Shown here: piece after piece, positions 1-6,199 of the stretch
Numbering within the stretch: the stretch's first letter is position 1
Layout: every line of letters begins with the position of its first letter
Assembly (NCBI GenBank): GCA_044370375.1
Contig: JBILVQ010000173.1
Span: 1 to 6,610 of the forward strand
DNA: 6,610 bases
Source of the DNA: JBILVQ01 sp044370375
Lineage (GTDB): Bacteria > Bacteroidota > Bacteroidia > UBA4408
Direction of reading: 5' to 3'
Program-made: the position numbers and the translations under genes
Notes under the pieces: model-generated
Seen by the model: the letters and a program-made list of their open reading frames with translations, nothing else
Database searches by the model: none
What the model was told of the DNA's origin: nothing

Positions 1-2740
1 CTGAAAGCGGTATGGCGGAATATATCAACAAACCCTGTCGCAAAGAGCCAAAGGCAAAGTAAAGCAACACAAGAATTAAGACCAATGATACAGGTACGGC
101 AATCATCAATCTTTCCTTCGCTGCATTCAAATTTTCAAAGGCTCCACTATACGTGATGTAATATCCGCTGGGCAATTTAAGCTCCTTTGCGATGGATTGC
201 TGTAAATCATTAACGGCAGTTTCAACATCGGTTCCATTCACATTAAAGCCAACAAAAATTCTTCGCTTGGCATCATCGCGTTGAATCTGGTTAACACTTT
301 GTTCCAATGAAATATCAGCTACCTGGCTCAAGGGAATTTGCATTCCGCTGGCATTGGGCACCAACAAATTATTTACATCTTCAGGGTTCTTTCGGTTCTC
401 TCCTGCAAGGCGCAAGACCAAATCAAAGCGCTTTTCATCTTCAAACAACAAGCCGCTGCTTTGTCCGGCAAAAGCAATGTTTACCACCTTGTTCACTTCT
501 GCAATGCTCAAACCATGGCGTGCCATTTGATCTCTTCGATAGCGGATAACAAATTGGGGTAAGCCGTCAATGGGTTCCACAAAAACGTTTTCTGCACCCT
601 CTATTTTATTAGCCATATTTCCAATCAAACGGGCATATTTGGAGAGGGTATCTAGATTTTCGCCAAACAATTTACACACTACATCTTGTTTGGCCCCTGT
701 CATTAATTCATTAAAACGCATGGCCACCGGATATTGAAAACCAAAGGTTACCCCCGGAACCGCTTCCAAGGCCTTGGTCATTTTGTTGGCTAATTCCGGC
801 CAGGTGCTTGCCGAAGTCCATTCCTCTTTGGGTTTTAGAATCACCATTAAATCCGCTGCTTCCATGGGCATTGGATCGGTAGGAATTTCGCCACTGCCAA
901 TTTTTCCCACCACTTTTTCCACCTCCGGAAATTGGGTCTTCAATATGTGGGCTCCTTTTAAACAAGCATCTACGGTGGTAGAAAGATTGCTGCCTGTCAA
1001 CACCCTTGTTTCAACGGCAAAATCACCTTCGGGCAATTCGGGAATAAATTCACCGCCCATTCTGCTAAAAGTAAACAGAGCAATCAGCAACATTAACAGG
1101 GAAACACCAATCACCATGCGCGGGAAATTCAAAACACGCTTCAATGAACCTTGATGCATTCGGGTAAAGAAATCCATCAACTTATCGGAAAAGTTTTTCT
1201 GATGACCCAACTTTTTACTCATCACCCAAGCGCTCATCATGGGGATATAGGTCAACGATAACACGAAGGCTCCGGCCAAGGCGAAAGCCACGGTTTGCGC
1301 CATGGGTTTAAACATTTTTCCTTCAATGCCCTCCAAACTAAAAATGGGCAGGTAAACAATGAGGATGATAAACTGCCCGAAAACAGCGCTATTCATCATT
1401 CTCGATGCAGAAGATTTTACTGCCGAATCCATTTCCTTTTGCGGCAGAAACAGCGTTGAACCAATCACTTTTCTTTCGTGCAAATGGTGCAAAACTGCTT
1501 CAACAATAATGACGGCACCATCTACAATCAACCCAAAATCAAGGGCACCGAGGCTCATTAAATTTCCGCTCACACCAAACTTGTTCATAAGAATGATCGC
1601 AAACAACATCGACAGCGGAATGACCGATGCTACCAATAAGCCAGCCCTTATATTTCCAAGAAACAAAACCAAGACAAGAATAACAATCAATGCACCTTCT
1701 AAAAGATTTTTCAAAACGGTTGAAATGGCACTGTTCACCATTTTACTCCGGTCGAGGAAAGCTTCAATTTCCACACCCTCCGGCAAGGTCTTCTCTATTT
1801 TCTCGATTCTTTCTTTTACCCTTTGAATAACTTCATTGCTATTGGCTCCCTTTAACATCATCACAACCGCACCGGCAGCTTCTCCATGGTCGTTATAGGT
1901 CATGGCACCATAGCGAATGGCAGATCCCATGCGGACTTCCGCAACATCGCCCAACAACAGCGGCAGACCATTTTCCTGCTGCTTCAAAACTATCTTACGG
2001 ATATCCTCCATGGAATGCAGCAATCCTTCGGTGCGGATATAAAGCACTGTGGAATGTTTTTCAATATAGGAACCACCCGTGTTTTCGTTATTCTTTTCAA
2101 GGGCTTCGAAAATTTCTGCTACCGTAACCTGATAAGCTTTTAAACGATTGGGTTCAATGGCAATTTCATATTGCTTTAGCTTGCCACCAAAACTGCTTAC
2201 ATCCGCCACTCCTTTCACGCCCAGCAATTGTCGTCTCACCGTCCAATCCTGTAGTGTGCGGAGTGCAACCGCATCATATTTGTTTTCATAACCGGGTTTA
2301 GGCCGAATAACATATTGATAAATTTCTCCCAAACCTGTGGTAACAGGCGCCAATTCAGGGGTTCCTAAACCTTTGGGAATTTGTGTTTCAGCAATTTTTA
2401 ATCGCTCGGTTACCTGTTGCCGTGCCCAATAAATATCAACATCATCTTCAAATACAATGGTAATCAGCGATAATCCGAAACGCGAAAAACTTCTTATTTC
2501 TTTTAATCCCGGAATGTTGCTGTTGGCCATTTCAATCGGGAAAGTAACCAATCGTTCAATGTCCAATGCACCATAAGATGGCGCTACGGTAATTACCTGT
2601 ACCTGATTGTTGGTGATGTCGGGTACTGCATCAATTGGAAGTTTGGTTGTTTCATACACCCCGTAAAAAATAAGGGCCATGGTCATAAGACCTATGATGA
2701 GTTTGTTGTTTACCGAAAACTCAATAATTCTATTCAACAT
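1..2740 (-). CDS. czcA: CzcA/CusA-family heavy-metal efflux RND transporter, inner-membrane pump (C-terminus beyond window)
   Basis: Proton-driven inner-membrane pump of the heavy-metal RND family, which works with a membrane-fusion protein and an outer-membrane channel to expel metal cations. The reading frame is open for 913 codons without a stop and runs off the left edge; the family is usually about 1,030-1,050 residues, so the last transmembrane helices are missing. Visible features: N-terminal MLNRIIEFSV and helix 1 (about 12-30), porter segment with LPIDAVPDITNNQVQV (34-49), helices from about 345, and the proton-relay helix GALDFGLIVDGAVIIVE with D401, D407 and E414, matching the D/D/E triad essential in CzcA. 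From remembered CusA sequence, its three Cu/Ag methionines (573, 623, 672) correspond to E577, A628 and E678 here, which points to divalent cations (Co, Zn, Cd, Ni) rather than Cu/Ag. The start is chosen by family fit; an in-frame ATG pair 17 codons upstream (2786-2791) is possible. No czcB or czcC is visible; they could lie left of the window. Confidence 0.95.
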   Translation of the reverse strand, partial: MLNRIIEFSVNNKLIIGLMTMALIFYGVYETTKLPIDAVPDITNNQVQVITVAPSYGALDIERLVTFPIEMANSNIPGLKEIRSFSRFGLSLITIVFEDDVDIYWARQQVTERLKIAETQIPKGLGTPELAPVTTGLGEIYQYVIRPKPGYENKYDAVALRTLQDWTVRRQLLGVKGVADVSSFGGKLKQYEIAIEPNRLKAYQVTVAEIFEALEKNNENTGGSYIEKHSTVLYIRTEGLLHSMEDIRKIVLKQQENGLPLLLGDVAEVRMGSAIRYGAMTYNDHGEAAGAVVMMLKGANSNEVIQRVKERIEKIEKTLPEGVEIEAFLDRSKMVNSAISTVLKNLLEGALIVILVLVLFLGNIRAGLLVASVIPLSMLFAIILMNKFGVSGNLMSLGALDFGLIVDGAVIIVEAVLHHLHERKVIGSTLFLPQKEMDSAVKSSASRMMNSAVFGQFIILIVYLPIFSLEGIEGKMFKPMAQTVAFALAGAFVLSLTYIPMMSAWVMSKKLGHQKNFSDKLMDFFTRMHQGSLKRVLNFPRMVIGVSLLMLLIALFTFSRMGGEFIPELPEGDFAVETRVLTGSNLSTTVDACLKGAHILKTQFPEVEKVVGKIGSGEIPTDPMPMEAADLMVILKPKEEWTSASTWPELANKMTKALEAVPGVTFGFQYPVAMRFNELMTGAKQDVVCKLFGENLDTLSKYARLIGNMANKIEGAENVFVEPIDGLPQFVIRYRRDQMARHGLSIAEVNKVVNIAFAGQSSGLLFEDEKRFDLVLRLAGENRKNPEDVNNLLVPNASGMQIPLSQVADISLEQSVNQIQRDDAKRRIFVGFNVNGTDVETAVNDLQQSIAKELKLPSGYYITYSGAFENLNAAKERLMIAVPVSLVLILVLLYFAFGSLRQGLLIYSAIPLS

Positions 2741-2770
2741 AAAAAGTGCTGTTAATCTGTTGGGAAGTAA

Positions 2771-2810
2771 TAATGGAAATGGCAGCATCATTCATGAAGC
2801 TACTCCATTA
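2771..2810 (-). repeat. Imperfect inverted repeat in the leader before the RND pump gene
   Basis: In the 88-base gap between the small His-rich gene and the pump gene, 7-bp arms TAATGGA (2771-2777) and TCCATTA (2804-2810) can pair. Inside them a smaller broken stem is possible (2784-2786 with 2799-2801, then 2788-2790 with 2795-2797). No T-run follows the arms on either strand, so it does not look like an intrinsic terminator. It overlaps the alternative upstream ATG codons of the pump gene (2786-2791), so a hairpin could affect which start is used. It may also be chance in AT-rich DNA. I see no gene or convincing promoter in this gap. Confidence 0.3.
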
Positions 2811-2828
2811 GAAAAAAGACCAAAAAAA

Positions 2829-3212
2829 TTAACAGGCTCTTGGCGGTTGCCAGATAGCAGATAAATAAGCGGAACTGATGAATTGTTCCTGCTCAAAAGT
2901 TATTGAAGTAATATCGACAGGATAGGTATTGAAAGACGTTTGAAAGGGGTGTTGACAATAAACGACAGCCAGCGTAGTTCCCATGCAATGATCGGCAGAT
3001 TTAAAAGGCAGTTGATGGTGCGCTTCATCCTCTGCATGCTGATTGGCATAATGATTATCCAAAAAATTCATCAAGGATAAATCCTGATTTTGTGCTTTGT
3101 GCTCTAGGTAATGCTCAACCAAAAAAGAAAGTTTAAACAGTTGATGAAACTCAGTGGCGGTGAGTACATAAACACCTAAAAGCAATATGGCGATGAATTT
3201 TTTCAACACCAC
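2829..3212 (-). CDS. Small His-rich exported protein next to CzcA, function unknown
   Basis: A 127-residue protein with a basic, hydrophobic N-terminus (VLKKFIAILLLGVYVLTA, 2-19) that reads as a Sec signal peptide, so the mature form is probably periplasmic or membrane-attached. It carries nine histidines (23, 34, 38, 54, 59, 65, 66, 75, 88) and three cysteines (76, 86, 127). Notable segments are EFHQLFKLSFLVEHYLEHK (21-39), LPFKSADHC (68-76) and a C-terminal IWQPP (120-124). I recall similar short Bacteroidota proteins (EHxxEHK, LPFKS, IWQPP) encoded just before CzcA-type pumps; no function is established to my knowledge. The histidines suggest, but do not prove, metal binding. There is no ATG near the N-terminus: candidate starts are GTG at 3212, GTG at 3209 and TTG at 3206 (codon first bases), and the first is used here. 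It starts 17 bases after the porin stop and ends 88 bases before the pump gene. Confidence 0.8.
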   Translation of the reverse strand: MVLKKFIAILLLGVYVLTATEFHQLFKLSFLVEHYLEHKAQNQDLSLMNFLDNHYANQHAEDEAHHQLPFKSADHCMGTTLAVVYCQHPFQTSFNTYPVDITSITFEQEQFISSAYLSAIWQPPRAC

Positions 3213-3219
3213 AAAGGTA
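3212..3219 (-). promoter_or_regulatory. Possible internal Bacteroidota -7 element (TACCTTTG)
   Basis: Reading leftward, the 17-base gap between the porin and the small His-rich gene contains TACCTTTG, an exact match to the Bacteroidota -7 consensus TAnnTTTG. I found no good -33 TTTG at the usual distance upstream, which weakens the call. The element touches the first GTG start codon, so a transcript from it would start inside the annotated N-terminus. That leaves three options: the site is not used, the true start is the second GTG or the TTG on a nearly leaderless message, or the site separately feeds the pump gene downstream. Confidence 0.35.
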
Positions 3220-3229
3220 GGTAATAATT

Positions 3230-4486
3230 CTAAAAATAAGTGGAAATTCCCAACTGAAACACCGAGGAATAGGATTTAGGATTGTTTAACAGTCCGTTTT
3301 GTTCACTCCAACGGTAGTTAATCCGTAAAACAGTACTTCCCCCAGGCCTAAAAGCGATGGAGGGCACGATGGCCACCTGTTCATCACCAATACTTTCACC
3401 GGTTTCTCTGAATTTTCCTCGGTTGAAGTCAACATACTCCAACCGAACACCGGCTCTTACTTCTGCTTTCTCCCATGAGGCGATAGGTCTTTGCATTACC
3501 GTGGCCATGATATCCAAAAAGGCACCCAACTGTTCTTCACCGTAATTTTGCACATAGCTATCAGGCACATCAACCAACACGCGGGCCATCTCTCCGGTAA
3601 GCGTCAGTTTGTTCCTAAAGAGAGCCGTATTAAAGTCAATGGCAAAAATGGAGGCCCTTCTTTTTTGATCCACTGCAAAACCATCAACCATAAATTGATT
3701 GTAAATACCGGTCAAGTATGAAATACCCAACTCCCCTACTTTGCGGTTTCTAAAGGCCAGTTTACCTGTTAGCATGGGTGCACCATTGCTACTCTGTGCA
3801 AAACGAAAAGGATTCATTTTTCCGGCCGCCAAAGAAGTACGATTTTCTGCATTGTCGATAATGCTTTCATCAAAACCATTGGTTGCATAAACTTCATAAC
3901 CGATGGTAAGCGGACGCGAATAATACTTACCATGCAATCCGAAGCCTACATTGGATAAGGTAGAAGGAATAAGGGCTGTGGACACAATGGGGCGATCGAC
4001 AAAATCCCATTTCGGACCATCATGATTTTGGTTGAATGCACCTATGGGATTCATGATAATACCACCTCGTAAGTTCAACAAAGGATGAAACTCTACATCA
4101 CAGGCAGCAAATTCAATATTGATTTCGCGGGTGCCTTCTTCAAATTCCAACTCTGAAAGAAATCTGATTTTGCGACCCGGTGAGGAAGAAAAAAACAAAG
4201 TGAATCTTTGCGACTGAAAAGAAATTCCGGAGTTGATACCATCTGTAAAGCCTTGTTCCATCTTGGCTTCAGCATAACCACCAACAGCAACCGGTAATTT
4301 ACCAAGGCTAAGGAAAGGTCGGTTATAAACAGCATCCATGTTCAAGTCATTGCTTTTTACAACCGAATCTTTCAACAAGCTTACCGGCTGATCTTGTTGC
4401 TGACCGAATGCCCAATGGTTGGTCGAAAAAAGCAGGGTCAATGATATTCCGCCAACAACTTTACAAATGAATGAATATGCTCTCAT
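3230..4486 (-). CDS. Outer-membrane beta-barrel protein, porin-like (OprO/OprP-type resemblance)
   Basis: A 418-residue outer-membrane protein. A signal peptide covers about residues 1-28 (MRAYSFICK followed by a hydrophobic stretch, then WAFG before QQQ). The mature part alternates polar and hydrophobic residues in many short strands and ends in STYF, the C-terminal aromatic expected of proteins inserted by the BAM machinery. The segment from GGIIMNPIGAFNQNHDGP (141-158) through DRPIVSTALIPSTLSNVGFG (164-183) resembles a conserved stretch in porins of the phosphate-selective (Porin_O_P) group, so a diffusion channel is the best guess. Neither phosphate nor metal specificity can be read off. 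The ATG start lies inside the Rieske gene, which it overlaps by 26 bases; this suggests translational coupling and a shared task with the redox proteins upstream. A single Cys130 sits in an otherwise barrel-like strand. Confidence 0.8.
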   Translation of the reverse strand: MRAYSFICKVVGGISLTLLFSTNHWAFGQQQDQPVSLLKDSVVKSNDLNMDAVYNRPFLSLGKLPVAVGGYAEAKMEQGFTDGINSGISFQSQRFTLFFSSSPGRKIRFLSELEFEEGTREINIEFAACDVEFHPLLNLRGGIIMNPIGAFNQNHDGPKWDFVDRPIVSTALIPSTLSNVGFGLHGKYYSRPLTIGYEVYATNGFDESIIDNAENRTSLAAGKMNPFRFAQSSNGAPMLTGKLAFRNRKVGELGISYLTGIYNQFMVDGFAVDQKRRASIFAIDFNTALFRNKLTLTGEMARVLVDVPDSYVQNYGEEQLGAFLDIMATVMQRPIASWEKAEVRAGVRLEYVDFNRGKFRETGESIGDEQVAIVPSIAFRPGGSTVLRINYRWSEQNGLLNNPKSYSSVFQLGISTYF

Positions 4487-4901
4487 GGTTTTCGGATACT
4501 TTAAAAGATTTTAAATTGTATTCGGCAGGTGGATTTTGCACCACACCCTGGTTAGAAAACTCGCTTCCATGGCAGGGACAAATCAAATAATCACCCTGAG
4601 GCTGTAACTCACAACCATTGTGTGTACAAAGCATCAACAAAGCAGTATAGGTTTTATCATCGATGCGGAAAACACAAATGGGTTGCATATATTTTTCCGT
4701 TTTGCTGATCACATATTTGCGCATCACCTGTTTGTTGTTTTCCATTTTTACGAATTCACTTTTCATGATGCGCAGCATGCCATCGCTGACAGTGGACTGT
4801 GCAAAATGACTTGATCCGGAACATGCGCTGAGCAGCGATAACATGGCCGTAGTGCCCAAACACGCAAAACCACAACTACGAATGAATTCTTTGCGATCCA
4901 T
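4461..4901 (-). CDS. Free-standing Rieske [2Fe-2S] lipoprotein
   Basis: A 146-residue exported electron-transfer protein. The Rieske signature is complete: CTHNGC (92-97) and CPCHGSEF (108-115), giving cluster ligands C92, H94, C108 and H111. C97 and C110 are placed for the disulfide found in high-potential, respiratory-type Rieske proteins. The N-terminus MDRKEFIRSCGFACLG leads to a lipobox LSAC with C27, so it is probably a periplasm-facing lipoprotein; there is no twin arginine. Residues 28-33 (SGSSHF) lack the acidic run used for surface export in Bacteroidota. No cytochrome b gene lies nearby, so it is unlikely to be a bc1-complex subunit. The ATG lies only 2 bases after the stop of the di-heme gene, which argues that both products work together, perhaps passing electrons between them (inference). 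It could equally be an oxidoreductase subunit with an unseen partner. Confidence 0.93.
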   Translation of the reverse strand: MDRKEFIRSCGFACLGTTAMLSLLSACSGSSHFAQSTVSDGMLRIMKSEFVKMENNKQVMRKYVISKTEKYMQPICVFRIDDKTYTALLMLCTHNGCELQPQGDYLICPCHGSEFSNQGVVQNPPAEYNLKSFKVSENHESIFIHL

Positions 4902-4903
4902 GA

Positions 4904-6106
4904 TTAAAGAGATTCGAGAAATTTAATCAGCGCAGTTTTATCAGCAGCCGACAAGGCAGAAAACAAATTTTTACTTTTTTCTCCCTCACCACCATGCAAA
5001 AGAATAGCATCTTCAATGGAACGGGCTCTGCCATCATGCATTAAAAAATAATTACCTCCTTGCGAATTAGCGGATAATCCGAGTCCCCACAAAGCAGGAG
5101 TCCTCCATTCTGCGGTGCTTGCTGTTCCTTCTGTGTAGCCATCATCCAACCCGGGCCCCATATCGTGTAGCAGGAAGTCGGAATAGGGATAAAAAACCTT
5201 ATTCGAAAGGGCGGCAACCGGGGCATAGCCTGTTTTAAATTCTTCTTTGTGACAGGCATTGCATGCCAATTGACGGAAAATATTTTTACCTGCTTGCACC
5301 TCTCCGTCTTCCGCGTTGCGTTGAAGTGGTACCTTTAAGGTGTGGAGATAAAAAACCAAGTCCTGAATACTTTTCAAACTAACTTCCGGTTCAATATCAT
5401 TCCCTGTTGTTACATCCTTTGGAGCAAAAGCAGAGGCAATGCCCATGTCCTGATTATAAGCATTTACCGTTTGATGCAATAAATTATAGGCAGAAGCTTT
5501 TTTGCCAAAACGTCCGATATACCGACCGTTGCGCGATACTGCATCGGTTGATGATTGAACATAAGATGGCAAATGAATCCAATTAGGCACGCCTGATATA
5601 CCATCACCGTTGGCATCATAAGGATCAGCATTGGCTAATAAATCGGCATCACTAACATAAGCAAGATAACCCAAGCCGGTAATGGCCGGTGCCGTCAAAC
5701 GGGAGAAAGAAGCGCCTAGCGGAATTTCTTCCGGACGAAAGCCGGGCAAAGCCCTGTTCTGTAACTGCGGTCCGCCCAAATGCAAAAACTGATTCCCGCT
5801 ACTATCCCTTTGTCCGAAACGGGTAAGTTGGGTTGAAAGATGCCCCTTACCATCTCCTGCATGACAACCGGCACAACTGGAGGCAACAAAAATGGGACCC
5901 AAGCCAGAGGCTGCGGTAAATACCTCATTAAAGGCAACATCTCCGCGGAAAAACTGTGCTAATTCGGGCTGACTTAACTCGGACAAGGGTCCGTCTAAAA
6001 CATCTTCTTCGGCCGGTGGGGTCAGACTTTTCTTACAAGCACCAAGCCATACCAAGGAAAGAGCCGCACACAAAACCAGGACCAGGGAACGGGACCTCAT
6101 AAGCAT
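4904..6106 (-). CDS. Di-heme c-type lipoprotein, DUF1111/DHOR family putative oxidoreductase
   Basis: A 400-residue exported protein of the di-heme oxidoreductase family (DUF1111, COG3488, labelled putative thiol oxidoreductase or peroxidase). The signal peptide ends in lipobox LGAC with C24, followed by KK, so it is probably lipid-anchored and periplasmic. Two heme c motifs are present: CAGCH (78-82) and CNACH (282-286). Family landmarks are LHDMGPGLDDGY (313-324), EWRTPALWGLG (333-343) and HDGRARSIEDAILLHGGE (357-374). Residues 161-172 (DPYDANGDGISG) look like an EF-hand-type calcium loop. The family's reaction is not firmly established; peroxidase or redox relay roles are proposed by similarity to di-heme peroxidases. 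In Bacteroidota, relatives often sit beside imelysin genes in putative iron-uptake loci (recalled), but no imelysin is seen here. It is first in the leftward run, behind a good promoter and an apparent DtxR operator. An ATG at codon 3 (6098-6100) is an alternative start that would give a slightly longer leader. Confidence 0.92.
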   Translation of the reverse strand: MLMRSRSLVLVLCAALSLVWLGACKKSLTPPAEEDVLDGPLSELSQPELAQFFRGDVAFNEVFTAASGLGPIFVASSCAGCHAGDGKGHLSTQLTRFGQRDSSGNQFLHLGGPQLQNRALPGFRPEEIPLGASFSRLTAPAITGLGYLAYVSDADLLANADPYDANGDGISGVPNWIHLPSYVQSSTDAVSRNGRYIGRFGKKASAYNLLHQTVNAYNQDMGIASAFAPKDVTTGNDIEPEVSLKSIQDLVFYLHTLKVPLQRNAEDGEVQAGKNIFRQLACNACHKEEFKTGYAPVAALSNKVFYPYSDFLLHDMGPGLDDGYTEGTASTAEWRTPALWGLGLSANSQGGNYFLMHDGRARSIEDAILLHGGEGEKSKNLFSALSAADKTALIKFLESL

Positions 6107-6116
6107 TATTTTTCTG

Positions 6117-6147
6117 CAAATGTAAATATATTATTTGAATCATCAAA
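6117..6147 (-). promoter_or_regulatory. Bacteroidota-type promoter for the leftward operon
   Basis: Reading leftward, TTTG at 6147-6144 is followed after exactly 19 bases by TACATTTG at 6124-6117, an exact fit to the Bacteroidota sigma-ABfr pattern (-33 TTTG, -7 TAnnTTTG). The di-heme gene's ATG begins only 10 bases after the -7 element, so the predicted leader is just a few bases. The apparent DtxR operator begins 5 bases upstream of the -33 element, close enough for a bound repressor to block polymerase. Confidence 0.7.
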
Positions 6148-6148
6148 T
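6133..6148. repeat. Short inverted repeat ATTTGA-N4-TCAAAT in the leftward promoter
   Basis: Perfect 6-bp arms at 6133-6138 and 6143-6148 flank four bases. The right arm contains the -33 TTTG of the leftward promoter and the left arm lies in the spacer. It could be a second regulator site, but arms this short in AT-rich DNA easily arise by chance. Confidence 0.3.
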
Positions 6149-6152
6149 TTAT

Positions 6153-6174
6153 AAAATTAGTCATGACTAATTTT
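6153..6174. promoter_or_regulatory. Probable DtxR/MntR-family operator, 22-bp perfect palindrome
   Basis: Every base of this 22-bp stretch pairs with its partner around a centre between 6163 and 6164; the core is ATTAGTCATGACTAAT with AAA and TTT flanks. DtxR-family repressors bind AT-rich palindromes with TTAG half-sites and CTAA on the other side (DtxR and MntR boxes), and this site fits that layout. It lies between two divergent promoters, beside a DtxR-family gene. It ends two bases before the rightward -7 element, so it covers the place where the rightward -33 would be, and it sits just upstream of the leftward -33. Autoregulation and control of the leftward operon are inferred. It is followed by Ts, but it is not a sensible terminator because the genes on both sides point away from it. 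Confidence 0.72.
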
Positions 6175-6176
6175 TA

Positions 6177-6184
6177 TATATTTG
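6177..6184 (+). promoter_or_regulatory. Rightward -7 element (TATATTTG) for the DtxR-family gene
   Basis: TATATTTG matches the Bacteroidota -7 consensus TAnnTTTG and lies 15 bases before the regulator's ATG. No clear -33 TTTG is found about 19 bases upstream, where the palindromic operator sits instead. The regulator could therefore shut off its own promoter by occupying that region. Confidence 0.6.
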
Positions 6185-6199
6185 CACAAAAAATACCGA

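Noticed and set aside
774..1826. Open frames on the plus strand (774-1154 and 1359-1826) opposite the pump gene
   Set aside because: They lie wholly inside a continuous 913-codon frame with clear RND motifs, show no recognisable domains and have no promoter, so they are antisense shadows.
2771..2810. Intrinsic terminator between the small His-rich gene and the pump gene
   Set aside because: No T-run follows the arms on the minus strand, and the stem is weak and interrupted.
4461..4901. Rieske subunit of a cytochrome bc1 or alternative complex
   Set aside because: No cytochrome b or quinol-oxidising subunit is present, and the protein has a lipobox instead of the usual membrane-anchor-plus-hinge arrangement.
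4904..6106. Classical di-heme cytochrome c peroxidase (CcpA/MauG type)
   Set aside because: The C-terminal landmarks (LHDMGPGL, EWRTPALWGLG, HDGRARSIEDA) are those of the DUF1111/DHOR family.
6153..6174. Palindrome followed by a T-run as a bidirectional terminator
   Set aside because: The genes on both sides point away from it, so no transcript would end there; the stem is also AT-rich.
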